From Mycobacterium sp. SVM_VP21 (GTDB lineage: Bacteria; Actinomycetota; Actinomycetes; Mycobacteriales; Mycobacteriaceae), in contig CP101406.1 in the NCBI GenBank assembly GCA_024758765.1, forward strand, positions 868,001 through 932,000: 64,000 nucleotides of DNA, written 5' to 3'. A program made the position numbers and the translations under genes. The notes under the pieces were generated by a model, which was not told the DNA's origin, did not search any database, and was given only the letters and a program-made list of their open reading frames with translations. This document shows, piece after piece, positions 1 through 10,961 of this stretch; within the stretch, counting starts at the first letter, position 1; each line of letters starts with the position of its first letter.

Positions 1-20
1 AACCAAACTATTAACCCCGC

Positions 21-61
21 GGTTCAGCGAGCTTCGACGCAGGAGAAGCGAAGTTGGAGCC
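21..61. repeat. Imperfect palindromic repeat, copy A
   Basis: Imperfect hairpin with an inner perfect stem (GCTTC / GAAGC) around a GACGCAGGA-type loop. About 81 percent identical over 42 bases to the palindrome at 21249-21290. It lies just past the 3' end of pknD, where it could act as a terminator, but the other copy sits between divergent genes, so a dispersed repeat is the safer description. Confidence 0.5.
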
Positions 62-67
62 GCGAAA

Positions 68-2083
68 TTAACCCAGCGGTTCCGTGCCGCCGACCAGTTT
101 CACCACCCGGTTGTTGCCCCGGTCGGCGACGTAAAGGGCGTCGTCCGCACCGACCACGACCTGCAGCGGAGTGTTCAGCCCGGTGAACGGCAACTTCGTC
201 TGCGTATTGGACCCGGCGGTCAGCTTCAGCACGGTGTGGCTGTCGTGGTTGGTGACGAAGACGTTGCCGGCCCCGTCAACGGTGACGCCCCACGGTGCAT
301 CGAGACCGGTGAACGGGAGCACGCTCTGGGTATTGGATCCCGCGGCGAGCCGCACCACCCGATCGTTGTCGGTGTCGGTGACGTAGACGTTGCCGGAGGA
401 GTCGACAGCCACGTCGTCGGGGTTGTGCAACCCGGCGAACGGCAGCACCACCTGGGCGTCTGCGCCAGCCGGCAACTTGACCACCCGGTTGTTACCCCGG
501 TCGGCGACGTAGACGCTGCCGTCCTTGTCCACCACCAGGCCCTCCGGATAATTCAGCCCGGTGAACGGCAGCTCGGACTGGACGTGGGAATCCGGGTCCA
601 GCTTCACCACCCGATTGTTGAAGTCGGTGACGTACACCGCGCCGGCCCGATCGACGGCTACGCCCTGCGGCTCGTAGAGCCCGGTGAACGGCAGCATCAC
701 CGGAGTCTTCGATCCCGGTTCCAGCTTCACCACGCGGCCGTACATGCTCTGGTTGGTGACGTAGACGTTTCCGCTGCTGTCCAGCGCCAACCCGCCCGGG
801 GAGAGCCGGAAGCTCAGGCCCTCCAAGGGCAACACACTCTGTCCGTTCGCCGACGCCGACGCCCCGGGAGATTTCTCCGAATGGTGGGTGACCGCGTAGC
901 CGCCCACACCGACTGCTACCAGCAGCGCCGCGGCAGCCGCGGCCGGCACCAGCCATCGGCGATCTCTGCGGTTCTTTGCCTCGGCGGCAAAAGCCGGTGC
1001 GGCTGCCGCGGGCTGCTGCGCCGGCCGGTCCCGCCAACCGGTGATGGCGGGACGCACCTGAGTCTGCTCGTGCGGTTGGTCGTAGGAGTTCGCGTAGGCG
1101 CGGTGTTCGTAGCTGGCCGGCGTTTGGCGGTAGCCGTTGGCGGGAGAGCTCCCGCCGCCGTTGGTGGCGGCACCGACCGCGCTGGCCATTCGGGTGGCCA
1201 CCCCGCCCTGCTGGACGATCATCGCGGCCTGATGCTGCTCTGCGGTGGTCAGCGCGTCGTGTGCGGCACGTGCCAGGTCGCCGGCGCTGCTGTATCGCTG
1301 CCGCGGATTCTTCGCCATCCCCCTGGCGATCACCTGGTCCAATCCGACCGGCACCACGCCCGGCCGCAGCTGACTGGGCCGCGGGGCGGGCTCCATCAGA
1401 TGGGAGGCGATCAGTCGTTCGATGGTCTCGGTCCGGTACGGCTGTTGACCGCTCAGACACTCGCTCAGCACACAGGCCAGTGAATAGATGTCGGCACGGT
1501 AGTCGACCTCGGCCCCACTGAACCGCTCTGGCGCCATGTAGTTGTAGGTGCCCAGCGCCATTCCGGTCTGCGTCAGGCCGGGATCTGCCGCGGCGCGGGC
1601 GATCCCGAAATCGACCAGGTAGGCGAAATCATCCCGGGTGAGCAGGATGTTCGCCGGCTTGATGTCGCGATGGGTGATTCCGCCGGCGTGCGCGGCGTCC
1701 AGGGCGGCGGCCACCTGTTCGATCACCGCCACGGCTCGCGCCGGGGGCAGCGGGCCGGACCGCTGCAACTCCATGCCGAGGTCATTGCCGTCGATCAGCC
1801 GCATCTCGACGAACATCTGACCGTCGATCTCGCCGTAGTCGTGGATGGGCACCACATGCGGCTCGGTAAGCCGGCCTGCCGCGTCGGCCTCGCGCTGCAT
1901 CCGGGTTCGGAATGCCGGATTGCCCGACAGCACGGGGGCAATCAGCTTCAGTGCGACCGATCGGTGCTTGCGGGTGTCCTCGGCCTCATAGACCTCACCC
2001 ATGCCACCTCGCCCCAGCAGCCGAAGCAACCGGTAAGGACCGAATTGGGAACCCACCTGGGAAGCCGGTCCGTTATCGTTCAC
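68..2083 (-). CDS. pknD: Receptor Ser/Thr protein kinase PknD
   Basis: Transmembrane serine/threonine kinase of 671 residues. The kinase domain (about 15-275) has the glycine loop GRGGMGEV (24-31), Lys46, HRDIKPAN (138-145), DFG (158-160) and APER (184-187). A Gly/Pro/Gln-rich juxtamembrane linker leads to one membrane helix (about 377-397). The outer part (about 415-671) is six NHL-type repeats built on LPFTGL...PxGVAVD..GxVYVTD, the beta-propeller sensor typical of PknD. The start is GTG; an ATG ten bases upstream is out of frame. It follows a phosphate-binding lipoprotein gene by 109 bases, as pknD follows pstS2 in M. tuberculosis, which suggests a link to phosphate sensing. The ligand of the propeller is unknown. 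Confidence 0.95.
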   Translation of the reverse strand: MNDNGPASQVGSQFGPYRLLRLLGRGGMGEVYEAEDTRKHRSVALKLIAPVLSGNPAFRTRMQREADAAGRLTEPHVVPIHDYGEIDGQMFVEMRLIDGNDLGMELQRSGPLPPARAVAVIEQVAAALDAAHAGGITHRDIKPANILLTRDDFAYLVDFGIARAAADPGLTQTGMALGTYNYMAPERFSGAEVDYRADIYSLACVLSECLSGQQPYRTETIERLIASHLMEPAPRPSQLRPGVVPVGLDQVIARGMAKNPRQRYSSAGDLARAAHDALTTAEQHQAAMIVQQGGVATRMASAVGAATNGGGSSPANGYRQTPASYEHRAYANSYDQPHEQTQVRPAITGWRDRPAQQPAAAAPAFAAEAKNRRDRRWLVPAAAAAALLVAVGVGGYAVTHHSEKSPGASASANGQSVLPLEGLSFRLSPGGLALDSSGNVYVTNQSMYGRVVKLEPGSKTPVMLPFTGLYEPQGVAVDRAGAVYVTDFNNRVVKLDPDSHVQSELPFTGLNYPEGLVVDKDGSVYVADRGNNRVVKLPAGADAQVVLPFAGLHNPDDVAVDSSGNVYVTDTDNDRVVRLAAGSNTQSVLPFTGLDAPWGVTVDGAGNVFVTNHDSHTVLKLTAGSNTQTKLPFTGLNTPLQVVVGADDALYVADRGNNRVVKLVGGTEPLG

Positions 2084-2192
2084 GACGCTCCATTCACCCG
2101 GTCAGAATTGGCATCAAGCGATCAACTGTTGCGGTGAACAGAAGATTAACCAAAGATTACCAGTGAAAATGGATCGCCGCAGATCTCGACGA

Positions 2193-3299
2193 TCAGGAAA
2201 TAGCGTCGACCGCCGTCTTCAATTTCGACGTAAATTCCGGGGGTAGGGGAATATAGCCGTACTGGTCCAGGTCCTGCTGTCCGTCGCCGATCGCCGCTTG
2301 CATAAACGCCTTGACCGCTTGCGCCGTCGCCGGGTCGGGGTATCTGGAGCAGACGATCTCGTAGGTCACCAGCACGATCGGGTAGGCACCCGCCACAGTC
2401 GGTTTGTAGAACGACGAGGTATCCACCACCAGATCGTTTCCGGCGCCGCTGAACTTGGCGCCGGCGATGGTCTTGTCCACCGAGTCGACAGAGATGGTCA
2501 CCGGTTGCGGGCCCGCCGAGGTGACGATCTGGGCCATGTTGAGCTCGCGCCCCACCGCATAGGACCACTCGTTGTAGGTGATCGAGCCCTCGGTGCTCCG
2601 CAACATCGCCGAGGTGCCGTCGTTGCCGGCGGCGCCGACACCGGTACCACCATTGAAGGCCTTGCCCACTCCACGACCCCAGGCACCGTCGGAGGCGACG
2701 TCGAGGTACTTCTGGAAGTTGTCGGTGGTTCCCGAGTCGTCGCTGCGGAACACGACGTGGATGGGCTCGGCAGGCAACGCCGCGTCCTTGTTGAGGGCCT
2801 TGAGCGCGGGGTCATCCCACTTGGTGATGGTGCCGTTGAAGATCTTGGCCATCGTGGGGCCGTCCAGGTCGAGTTCGTTGACGCCGCCGATGTTGTAGGT
2901 CACGGCAATCGGACCGAAGACGGTCGGCAGATGCCAGGGCGTCGAACCGCACCGCGCCGCCACCCGCTGCGGCTCACCGTTGGACGGATCGAGCGGTGAG
3001 TCAGATCCGGCCAATTCGGTTTGCCCACTGGCGAATTCAGCGATACCGTTGCCAGATCCGTTGGCCCGATAGTCCAGCGTGTAGTCCGGGCAGGCCCGGA
3101 TGTAGGCATAGACGAACTGCTCGATCGCGTGCGCCTGGGCCGTCGAGCCGCTCGCAGTCAGCTTCTTCTTGCCGCCGCACTGCACCGCCGAGGAGCCCGA
3201 CCCCGAGGCCGACGACGATTCGCCACCACCGCAGGCCACCACCATCAGCAGTACAGTCGCCAGCAGACTCGAGACGATACCGAATCGGTTGATCCTCAA
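2193..3299 (-). CDS. pstS: Phosphate ABC transporter substrate-binding lipoprotein PstS (pknD-linked copy)
   Basis: Periplasmic phosphate-binding lipoprotein of 368 residues. I chose a TTG start because AAGGAG lies five bases upstream and the product then begins with a short signal peptide ending in the lipobox VVAC (Cys23); the in-frame GTG 33 bases further upstream would add an unneeded extension. PstS hallmarks are [24 protein letters not shown] and [12 protein letters not shown], which contribute to the phosphate site in this family. It lies 57 bases downstream of a pstB gene and 109 bases upstream of pknD on the same strand. It is clearly diverged from the second PstS at 7206-8324, so it is an old paralogue and not a recent duplicate. 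Confidence 0.92.
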   Translation of the reverse strand: MRINRFGIVSSLLATVLLMVVACGGGESSSASGSGSSAVQCGGKKKLTASGSTAQAHAIEQFVYAYIRACPDYTLDYRANGSGNGIAEFASGQTELAGSDSPLDPSNGEPQRVAARCGSTPWHLPTVFGPIAVTYNIGGVNELDLDGPTMAKIFNGTITKWDDPALKALNKDAALPAEPIHVVFRSDDSGTTDNFQKYLDVASDGAWGRGVGKAFNGGTGVGAAGNDGTSAMLRSTEGSITYNEWSYAVGRELNMAQIVTSAGPQPVTISVDSVDKTIAGAKFSGAGNDLVVDTSSFYKPTVAGAYPIVLVTYEIVCSRYPDPATAQAVKAFMQAAIGDGQQDLDQYGYIPLPPEFTSKLKTAVDAIS

Positions 3300-3356
3300 C
3301 GGCACTCCTTCGGCAGTCAGCGTGGAAACCACACGGTAGCCGAATCCGGTAATAAG

Positions 3357-4133
3357 TCAGCCAAAGCGACCCGAGATGTAGTCCTCGGTTTCCTTAAGTC
3401 TCGGATTAGAGAAGATCTTCTCGGTCCCGTCAATCTCGACCAACCGGCCGGGTTTGCCGACGGCCTCCAGGTTGAAGAAGGCCGTCTGATCACTCACCCG
3501 CGCCGCCTGCTGCATGTTGTGGGTGACGATGACGATGGTGTAGTCCTGCTTGAGCTGCGAGATCAGCTCTTCGATGGCCATCGTCGAGATCGGATCCAAC
3601 GCCGAGCAAGGCTCATCCATCAACAGTACGTCGGGTTGCACCGCGATGGCCCGCGCGATACACAACCGCTGCTGCTGACCACCGGAGAGCCCGCCGCCAG
3701 GCTTGTCCAGCCGGTCCTTGACCTCATTCCACAAGTTCGCCCCGCGCAGCGACTGTTCGACGGTCTCATCCAGCAACTTGCGATTGCGCACCCCCTGCAG
3801 CGTCAGCCCGGCCACCACGTTGTCGCGGATCGACATGGTGGGGAACGGGTTTGGGCGCTGGAACACCATCCCGATCGCCTTACGCACTCCCACCGGGTCG
3901 ATGCCAGCCTGGTAGATGTCCTCACCGTCGAGCAACACCGAGCCCTCAACGCGCGCCCCCTGGATGACCTCGTGCATCCGGTTGAGGGTGCGCAGCACCG
4001 TCGACTTACCGCAGCCCGATGGCCCGATGAACGCCGTGACGCTGCGTGGCGGTACCGACAACGTCACATCTGCCACCGCGTGAAACGACCCGTAATAGAT
4101 GTTGACGTCGCTCAGGTCCAACCTTTTGGCCAC
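3357..4133 (-). CDS. pstB: Phosphate ABC transporter ATP-binding protein PstB, copy 1
   Basis: ATPase of the PstSCAB phosphate importer, 258 residues. The GTG start is supported by a strong AGGAGAAGG site six bases upstream and by matching the start of the second copy (VAKRLDL versus MAKRLDL). It has Walker [10 protein letters not shown] (37-45), signature LSGGQQQR, Walker B LLMDEP and the switch histidine in VTHNM. The same-length gene at 4436-5212 is its paralogue. Over 3467-3733 the two are identical at all but one base, whereas the rest of the gene differs at roughly a quarter of sites, which looks like gene conversion over the signature/Walker B half. Transcribed toward pstS and pknD. 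Confidence 0.95.
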   Translation of the reverse strand: MAKRLDLSDVNIYYGSFHAVADVTLSVPPRSVTAFIGPSGCGKSTVLRTLNRMHEVIQGARVEGSVLLDGEDIYQAGIDPVGVRKAIGMVFQRPNPFPTMSIRDNVVAGLTLQGVRNRKLLDETVEQSLRGANLWNEVKDRLDKPGGGLSGGQQQRLCIARAIAVQPDVLLMDEPCSALDPISTMAIEELISQLKQDYTIVIVTHNMQQAARVSDQTAFFNLEAVGKPGRLVEIDGTEKIFSNPRLKETEDYISGRFG

Positions 4134-4435
4134 TGGCAGCCTTCTCCTCACTCGACTCAACCTGTCCCGGCCCGAATGTTCGACGGCCCAGACCTTCTTG
4201 GAGCAACGATCTGAGCGCCAGCCTAGCCACGATCTTGAGTCCCGCAATTTGACGAAAGGCAGCGACGCTGCTCACCTACACCGCAAAACACCACGGTCCG
4301 GAGGTGACGGAGGGCGACAATCACCGTCAGATCCGGGCGGCCCACCAGCAATACACGCCGCACCGGCCCTTAAGCGGCTGCCCGAAATACGTTATGCCCC
4401 AGTTGGTTAAGCGCCGAGTACGACGCCGCGCTCGC
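4134..4435. other. 302-bp spacer between the two pstB genes
   Basis: No open frame with recognisable content. The last bases hold the ribosome-binding site of pstB copy 1. The spacer is long enough for a separate promoter for pstB-pstS-pknD, but I see no convincing PHO-type direct repeat here, in contrast to the region upstream of the other pstS. Confidence 0.5.
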
Positions 4436-5212
4436 CTAGCCGAAGCGGCCGGAAATGTAGTCCTCGGTCTCCTTGAAGCTCGGGTTGGAGAAGATCTTCT
4501 CGGTCCCGTCGATCTCGATCAGCCTGCCGGGCTTGCCGACATCGGCCAGGTTGAAGAAGGCCGTCTGATCACTCACCCGCGCCGCCTGCTGCATGTTGTG
4601 GGTGACGATGACGATGGTGTAGTCCTGCTTGAGCTGCGAGATCAGCTCTTCGATGGCCATTGTCGAGATCGGATCCAACGCCGAGCAAGGCTCATCCATC
4701 AACAGTACGTCGGGTTGCACCGCGATGGCCCGCGCGATACACAACCGCTGCTGCTGACCACCGGAGAGCCCGCCGCCAGGCTTGTCCAGCCGGTCCTTGA
4801 CCTCATTCCACAGATTCGCACCGCGCAGCGAGAACTCCGCGGTTTCGTCGAGCGTGCGGCGGTTGCGGATTCCCTGCAGCTTGAGGCCGGCCACCACGTT
4901 GTCGCGAATGGACATGGTGGGGAAGGGATTCGGGCGCTGAAACACCATTCCGACGGCTTGGCGAACCCCCACCGGGTCGATTCCGGGGCGGTAGATGTTC
5001 TCGCCGTCGAGCAATACCGAGCCCTCGATGCGGGCCCCGGGAGTGGTCTCGTGCATCCGGTTAAGCGTGCGCAGCACGGTCGACTTACCGCAGCCGGAGG
5101 GACCGATGAACGCGGTGACACTGCGCGGCGCGACCGACAGCGACACATCGGCCACCGCGTGAAACGACCCGTAAAAGATGTTGAGGTCGGTGAGGTCCAA
5201 CCTTTTAGCCAC
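4436..5212 (-). CDS. pstB: Phosphate ABC transporter ATP-binding protein PstB, copy 2 (PhoT position)
   Basis: Second PstB ATPase, 258 residues, last gene of the pstS-pstC-pstA-pstB set and so in the place of M. tuberculosis phoT. Motifs: GPSGCGKST (37-45), LSGGQQQR (149-156), LLMDEP (170-175), H205. It starts 52 bases after pstA ends. It is the partner of copy 1 in the near-identical tract (4546-4812 here). Two ATPase genes for one pair of permeases in the window imply either interchangeable subunits or a partner permease elsewhere; the sequence does not say which. Confidence 0.95.
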   Translation of the reverse strand: MAKRLDLTDLNIFYGSFHAVADVSLSVAPRSVTAFIGPSGCGKSTVLRTLNRMHETTPGARIEGSVLLDGENIYRPGIDPVGVRQAVGMVFQRPNPFPTMSIRDNVVAGLKLQGIRNRRTLDETAEFSLRGANLWNEVKDRLDKPGGGLSGGQQQRLCIARAIAVQPDVLLMDEPCSALDPISTMAIEELISQLKQDYTIVIVTHNMQQAARVSDQTAFFNLADVGKPGRLIEIDGTEKIFSNPSFKETEDYISGRFG

Positions 5213-5264
5213 CGTGCAGCTCTCCTTGTTCGCCCACCACTATGCGCTGGTTGTCGAGACCGAT

Positions 5265-6179
5265 CTAGAACTTCTTGGGAGCGAAGATGCGTGCCCCGAA
5301 CCTGGCCGCCACGTTGAGTAGCGCGATCAGCAGGATGAGCGTCAGAGCAGCGCCCCAGAGCCGATCCGTGGGCACCACGCTGGCGCCCGCCCCGGCCGAT
5401 GTCTGGTCATACATCATTCCCGGCAGCGACCCCATGAAGCCGTGGAACATGTCGAAATTGATCGCCTGCGAGTAGCCGACCAGGATCAGCAGCGGCGCGG
5501 TCTCGCCCATCACCCGGGCCAGCGCCAACAGTATTCCGGTGACGATGCCGGACAGCGCGGTCGGAATCACGATGCTGGTGATGGTCTTCCACTTCGGCGC
5601 GCCCAACGCGTAGCTGGCTTCCCGCAGGTCCATCGGAATGATCCGCAGCATCTCTTCGGTCGCTCGCACGATCACCGGCACCATCAGCAGCACCAACGAC
5701 AGCGACACCGCGAAACCGGAGCGGTGAAATCCCAAGGTGGCCACCCACAACGCGTAGACGAACAGCGCTGCAACGATCGACGGCACCCCGGTCAGGATGT
5801 CGACCATGAACGTCGCGAGCTTGCCCAGTCGGGTGCCGGCACCGTATTCGACGAGATAGATCGCGACGAAGATCCCGATCGGGATCGAGATGGCCGCGCA
5901 CAGCAGTCCTTGCAGCAGGGTCCCGATGATCGCATGGTAGGCGCCGCCGCCGGCCACGAACGCCGTCATGCCGGCCTGCGAGTGAGTCCACCAGGTACTG
6001 GTACTGACGGCACCGAAACCAAAGTCGAACACCGAGTACATCACCCACACCAGGGGCACCAACGCCAACACCATCGCGGCGGTGACCAGCACCGTCGCAA
6101 TCGAATTGGCCACCCGGCGGCGCAGACCTACCCCCGCAAACGTGCGCAACTTGACGGGCCGGTCCAGCAACGCGGTCAT
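5265..6179 (-). CDS. pstA: Phosphate ABC transporter permease PstA
   Basis: Membrane permease of 304 residues with about six hydrophobic segments. The binding-protein-dependent transport signature is in the EASYALGAPKWKTI region, the loop that contacts the PstB ATPase. The start overlaps the stop of pstC by four bases (ATGA), so the two permeases are translationally coupled. Length and topology are normal for PstA, and the pairing with PstC directly upstream fixes the assignment. Confidence 0.95.
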   Translation of the reverse strand: MTALLDRPVKLRTFAGVGLRRRVANSIATVLVTAAMVLALVPLVWVMYSVFDFGFGAVSTSTWWTHSQAGMTAFVAGGGAYHAIIGTLLQGLLCAAISIPIGIFVAIYLVEYGAGTRLGKLATFMVDILTGVPSIVAALFVYALWVATLGFHRSGFAVSLSLVLLMVPVIVRATEEMLRIIPMDLREASYALGAPKWKTITSIVIPTALSGIVTGILLALARVMGETAPLLILVGYSQAINFDMFHGFMGSLPGMMYDQTSAGAGASVVPTDRLWGAALTLILLIALLNVAARFGARIFAPKKF

Positions 6180-7180
6180 GAATGCACCTTCTGGGTGATC
6201 GCGACGCGCGCCAGCGCGTTGACGATAAGCGTCAGCACGAACAGCACCAGGCCGGCCGCGATGTAGGCGCCCGCCTTGTACTGATCGTTGAATTCCGATG
6301 CGGTGGCGGCGATCTTGGTGGCGAAGGTGGAACCGCCGTCGAACAGCGACCAGTTGAACGCCTTCTGGGTAGAGCGCAGGATGATCAGCAACGCGACCGT
6401 CTCACCGAGCGCGCGGCCCAAGCCCAGCATCGCGGCACTGATGTAGCCGGAGCGGCCGAACGGCAGCATCACCATCTTGACCACCTCCCAGCGGGTCGCC
6501 CCCAGTGCCAGGGCTGCCTCCACCTGGCCGCGAGGTGTCTGAGCCAGCACCTCGCGGGTGACCGCGGTGATGATCGGCAGAATCATCACCGCCAGCACGA
6601 TTCCGCCGGTGAAGATGGTGCCGCCGCCCGCCACCGACGCGTTGCCGTCGGCGAACAGGAAGAATCCACCGAGATGCTCGTTGAGCCATAGCGCAGTCCC
6701 GCGCAACTGCGGGGCCAGCACATACAGGCCCCACGCTCCATAGATGATCGATGGCACGGCGGCAAGGAGTTCGACCAGGTAGCCCAGCAGCCCCACGAGC
6801 CGCCGGGGCGCGTATTCGGCGAGATAGATCGCGACGCCCAGAGCAACCGGCATGGCCAGCAACAGTGCGAACACCGAGACCAACACCGTCACCTGCAACA
6901 TCTCGGCGATGCCGAAGTGCATGGCGGAGGTGTTGGTGGTGACCCAACTGCCGCCGTAGGTGAAGAAGTTCTCCCGGTTGCGCTGCAACGCCGGTATCGC
7001 CCGCAGCAGAAGGAAGCCTCCGACGGCGCTGATCAAGACGATGATCAGCACCCCGGAGCCTTCCGCGACCAGACGGAATAGCCGATCTTGCAGGCGGCTT
7101 CCGGTGGAACGCAGCGCCGTCGGGGTCACCGACGGGGTCGATTCAGGCGCGGACACAGACGAGTCGGCGATGCTTGACAC
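6176..7180 (-). CDS. pstC: Phosphate ABC transporter permease PstC
   Basis: Membrane permease of the phosphate importer, about 334 residues from the chosen GTG. Hydrophobic helices begin at about residue 40, and the ABC-contact loop is around VEAALALGATRWEVV. The start is uncertain: an in-frame GTG at 7231 overlaps the end of pstS by 26 bases but lacks a Shine-Dalgarno sequence, while the GTG at 7180 has a GAGGGG run just upstream and gives an N-terminus closer to the family length. Its stop overlaps pstA by four bases. Confidence 0.9.
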   Translation of the reverse strand: MSSIADSSVSAPESTPSVTPTALRSTGSRLQDRLFRLVAEGSGVLIIVLISAVGGFLLLRAIPALQRNRENFFTYGGSWVTTNTSAMHFGIAEMLQVTVLVSVFALLLAMPVALGVAIYLAEYAPRRLVGLLGYLVELLAAVPSIIYGAWGLYVLAPQLRGTALWLNEHLGGFFLFADGNASVAGGGTIFTGGIVLAVMILPIITAVTREVLAQTPRGQVEAALALGATRWEVVKMVMLPFGRSGYISAAMLGLGRALGETVALLIILRSTQKAFNWSLFDGGSTFATKIAATASEFNDQYKAGAYIAAGLVLFVLTLIVNALARVAITQKVHS

Positions 7181-7205
7181 CCCCTCATCGCTTGCGGCAC
7201 GACGG

Positions 7206-8324
7206 CTACTGGATCGCGTCGATGGCGGCACTCAAGCGCCGTTTCAATTGGTCCGGCAGCCGGACGTAACCGGCGGACGACAATTCGTCCTGGCCGCTGC
7301 TGGAGGCCGTCCTCAGGAAGGACTTCACGGCCGCCGACGTGTCGGGGTCGTAGCCCTTGGAGCAGACGATCTCATAGGTCACCAAGACTAGCGGGTAGGC
7401 GGCGGCCTGCTTGGTGCCGTAAAGCGACCTCAGGTCCAGCCGCATATCGTTGCTGTCCGGGGAGACGAATCCGGCCGACTGGATCGCGATACCGGCCGAT
7501 TCGTCGGTGGCGGCGACCACTCCGGAGCCCGAGTCGATCATCGCCGACCGCAGGTTGGCCTGGTCGGCAAAGCCCTTCTCGACGTAACTGACGGCACCGG
7601 GAGTGCTCTGCACCGCCTGTACGACACCGGCCGACTTCTGCGCGCCCTCGCCGACTCCGCCCTGGAATTCGCTGCCTTCACCCTTGGTCCAGGTGTGCGG
7701 CGCCGCGGCGCTGAGGTACTTCTGGAAGTTGTCGGTGGTGCCCGACGAGTCCGAGCGGTAGATCGGGGTGATGGCGATCGGCGGGAGTTCCTGGCCCGGG
7801 TTCAGGGCCATCAGCGCGGGGTCGTTCCAGCTGGTGATGGCGCCGCTGAAGATCCGGGCCAGCACGTCACCGTTGAGGACCAGGTTCTCCACCCCGTCGA
7901 GGTGGTAAGCGATGCTGACCGGCCCGAACACCAGCGGCAGATGCCATGCCGGGTTCTGGCCGCAGCGGTCGGCCGCCTCGGCGACCTGCGCCTCGCTGAG
8001 CGGCGAGTCGGAACCGGCAAAGTCGACGTGCCCGGCGATGAACTGTTCTCGGCCCGCACCCGACCCGGTCGGGTTGTAAGACAGGTTCTTGCCCGAGCAC
8101 TCTTTGCCCCACACCTGGTTGAACACGGCGATCGCGTTTTGCTGGGCAGTCGATCCCTCGGCTGTCAGCGTGTTCTTGCCGGCGCAGTCGGCGGAGTCCG
8201 CTTTGCCCGAGGTGGTGCCGGTACCGGAGGGGCCCGCGTTGTTGTCATCGCTGCCGCAGCCACTGAGCGCCAGACTGGTCATCACCGCCGCTACCAGCGC
8301 AAGACCCGCCTTTGAGCGTTTCAT
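7206..8324 (-). CDS. pstS: Phosphate ABC transporter substrate-binding lipoprotein PstS (operon copy)
   Basis: Phosphate-binding lipoprotein of 372 residues. Starting at the ATG at 8324 gives a compact signal peptide (KRSK, hydrophobic core, lipobox LSGC, Cys23); the longer frame upstream would bury it. Family motifs are AEGSTAQQN, NPTGSGAGREQF, AGSDSPL and YRSDSSGTTDNF. First gene of the pstSCAB set, preceded by a PHO-box-like repeat at 8402-8419. It lies downstream of mshD on the same strand, as the pst operon does in fast-growing mycobacteria, but 111 bases and a candidate promoter separate the two. Confidence 0.94.
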   Translation of the reverse strand: MKRSKAGLALVAAVMTSLALSGCGSDDNNAGPSGTGTTSGKADSADCAGKNTLTAEGSTAQQNAIAVFNQVWGKECSGKNLSYNPTGSGAGREQFIAGHVDFAGSDSPLSEAQVAEAADRCGQNPAWHLPLVFGPVSIAYHLDGVENLVLNGDVLARIFSGAITSWNDPALMALNPGQELPPIAITPIYRSDSSGTTDNFQKYLSAAAPHTWTKGEGSEFQGGVGEGAQKSAGVVQAVQSTPGAVSYVEKGFADQANLRSAMIDSGSGVVAATDESAGIAIQSAGFVSPDSNDMRLDLRSLYGTKQAAAYPLVLVTYEIVCSKGYDPDTSAAVKSFLRTASSSGQDELSSAGYVRLPDQLKRRLSAAIDAIQ

Positions 8325-8401
8325 CAGTTCTCGCTTTCTCGCTTCCGGTTCAAATCTCTCCGGGAACGTATGCGGCACTTATGGATGGCAACCACATGGC
8401 A

Positions 8402-8419
8402 GATGAACGGGCGGTGAAT
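8402..8419 (-). promoter_or_regulatory. PHO-box-like direct repeat upstream of pstS
   Basis: On the minus strand two heptamers, ATTCACC and GTTCATC, start 11 bases apart. This matches the 11-bp direct-repeat design of actinobacterial phosphate-response regulators (Streptomyces PhoP, mycobacterial RegX3). It sits about 80-95 bases before the pstS start, a sensible place for an activator site. Binding by RegX3 is inferred. Confidence 0.6.
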
Positions 8420-8435
8420 AGATTCCGGTGCCCTA

Positions 8436-10108
<1,673 letters not shown>

Positions 10109-10169
10109 TAGAGGCCCTCCAGCGTCCCAGGTGATCTAACGATAGCGTGCGACCTGCCAGAATGACCGA

Positions 10170-10961
10170 GTGCGCAGGGTGCTTATCGGTATGTCGGCCG
10201 CGATCGCGGCCCTGGTCTTGGTCGCCGTCGGGGTCGATTTCGGAGCAAGCGTCTACGCCGAGTACCAGTTGTCACGGGCGGTGCGCCGGGCCGCGGACCT
10301 TCGCGCGGACCCGTTCGTGGCGATCCTGGGCTTCCCGTTTCTGCCGCAGGCGCGCCGCGATCACTACACCGAGGTGGAGATCAAGGCCCCGGCCGTCGAG
10401 CAGCCGATGATCGGCAAGTCGATGCTGGAAGCCACCATGCACTCGGTCGACTTGACCCAAGCCACTTGGCGGTTCCGGCCGGACGCCCCGATCCCGGTGG
10501 CCAGGCTGGAGAGCCGGATTATCATCGGCTCGGTGCATCTGGGCCGCTACCTGGGCATCCGTGACCTGATGGTGGAGGCGCCGCCGGCCGAGACCAACGA
10601 CAACACCGGCGGAACCACGGAGTCCGGAATCTCGAGCAGTCACGGGCTGGTATTCACCGGCACCCCAGCGGGTTTCGGCAAGCGGGTGAGCGTGGCCGTG
10701 GACCTGTCCATCGGCGGGGAAGACCACAGCACGCTGGTGATCACCCCGACCGGCATCCTTACCGGCCCGGACACCGCCGACCAGCCGGTGCCCGATGAGC
10801 AGCGCGCCGCGGTGCTCACCGCGTTCCGCGGCAGCCTGCCTGCGCAGCGGCTGCCGTTCGGGTTGATCCCGACCAGCCAGGGCGCGCGCGGCTCCGATGT
10901 GATCATCGAGGGCATCGCCGACGACATGACCATCACCCTGCCGGAGTTCCGCCCGAGATGA
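10170..10961 (+). CDS. lmeA: LmeA-family (DUF2993) exported lipid-binding protein
   Basis: 263 residues with an N-terminal membrane or signal segment (IGMSAAIAALVLVAVGVDFG) followed by a DUF2993 fold; ortholog of Rv0817c. LmeA is needed for mannan elongation of lipomannan and binds phosphoinositides in the periplasm. The GTG start follows a -10-like CAGAAT by six bases, so the mRNA may be leaderless. Its stop overlaps thiX by four bases. Divergent from glnR-mshD. Confidence 0.88.
   Translation: MRRVLIGMSAAIAALVLVAVGVDFGASVYAEYQLSRAVRRAADLRADPFVAILGFPFLPQARRDHYTEVEIKAPAVEQPMIGKSMLEATMHSVDLTQATWRFRPDAPIPVARLESRIIIGSVHLGRYLGIRDLMVEAPPAETNDNTGGTTESGISSSHGLVFTGTPAGFGKRVSVAVDLSIGGEDHSTLVITPTGILTGPDTADQPVPDEQRAAVLTAFRGSLPAQRLPFGLIPTSQGARGSDVIIEGIADDMTITLPEFRPR

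Noticed and set aside
3021..5317. Long plus-strand frames opposite the two pstB genes
   Set aside because: Antisense shadows; they resemble each other only because the pstB genes do.
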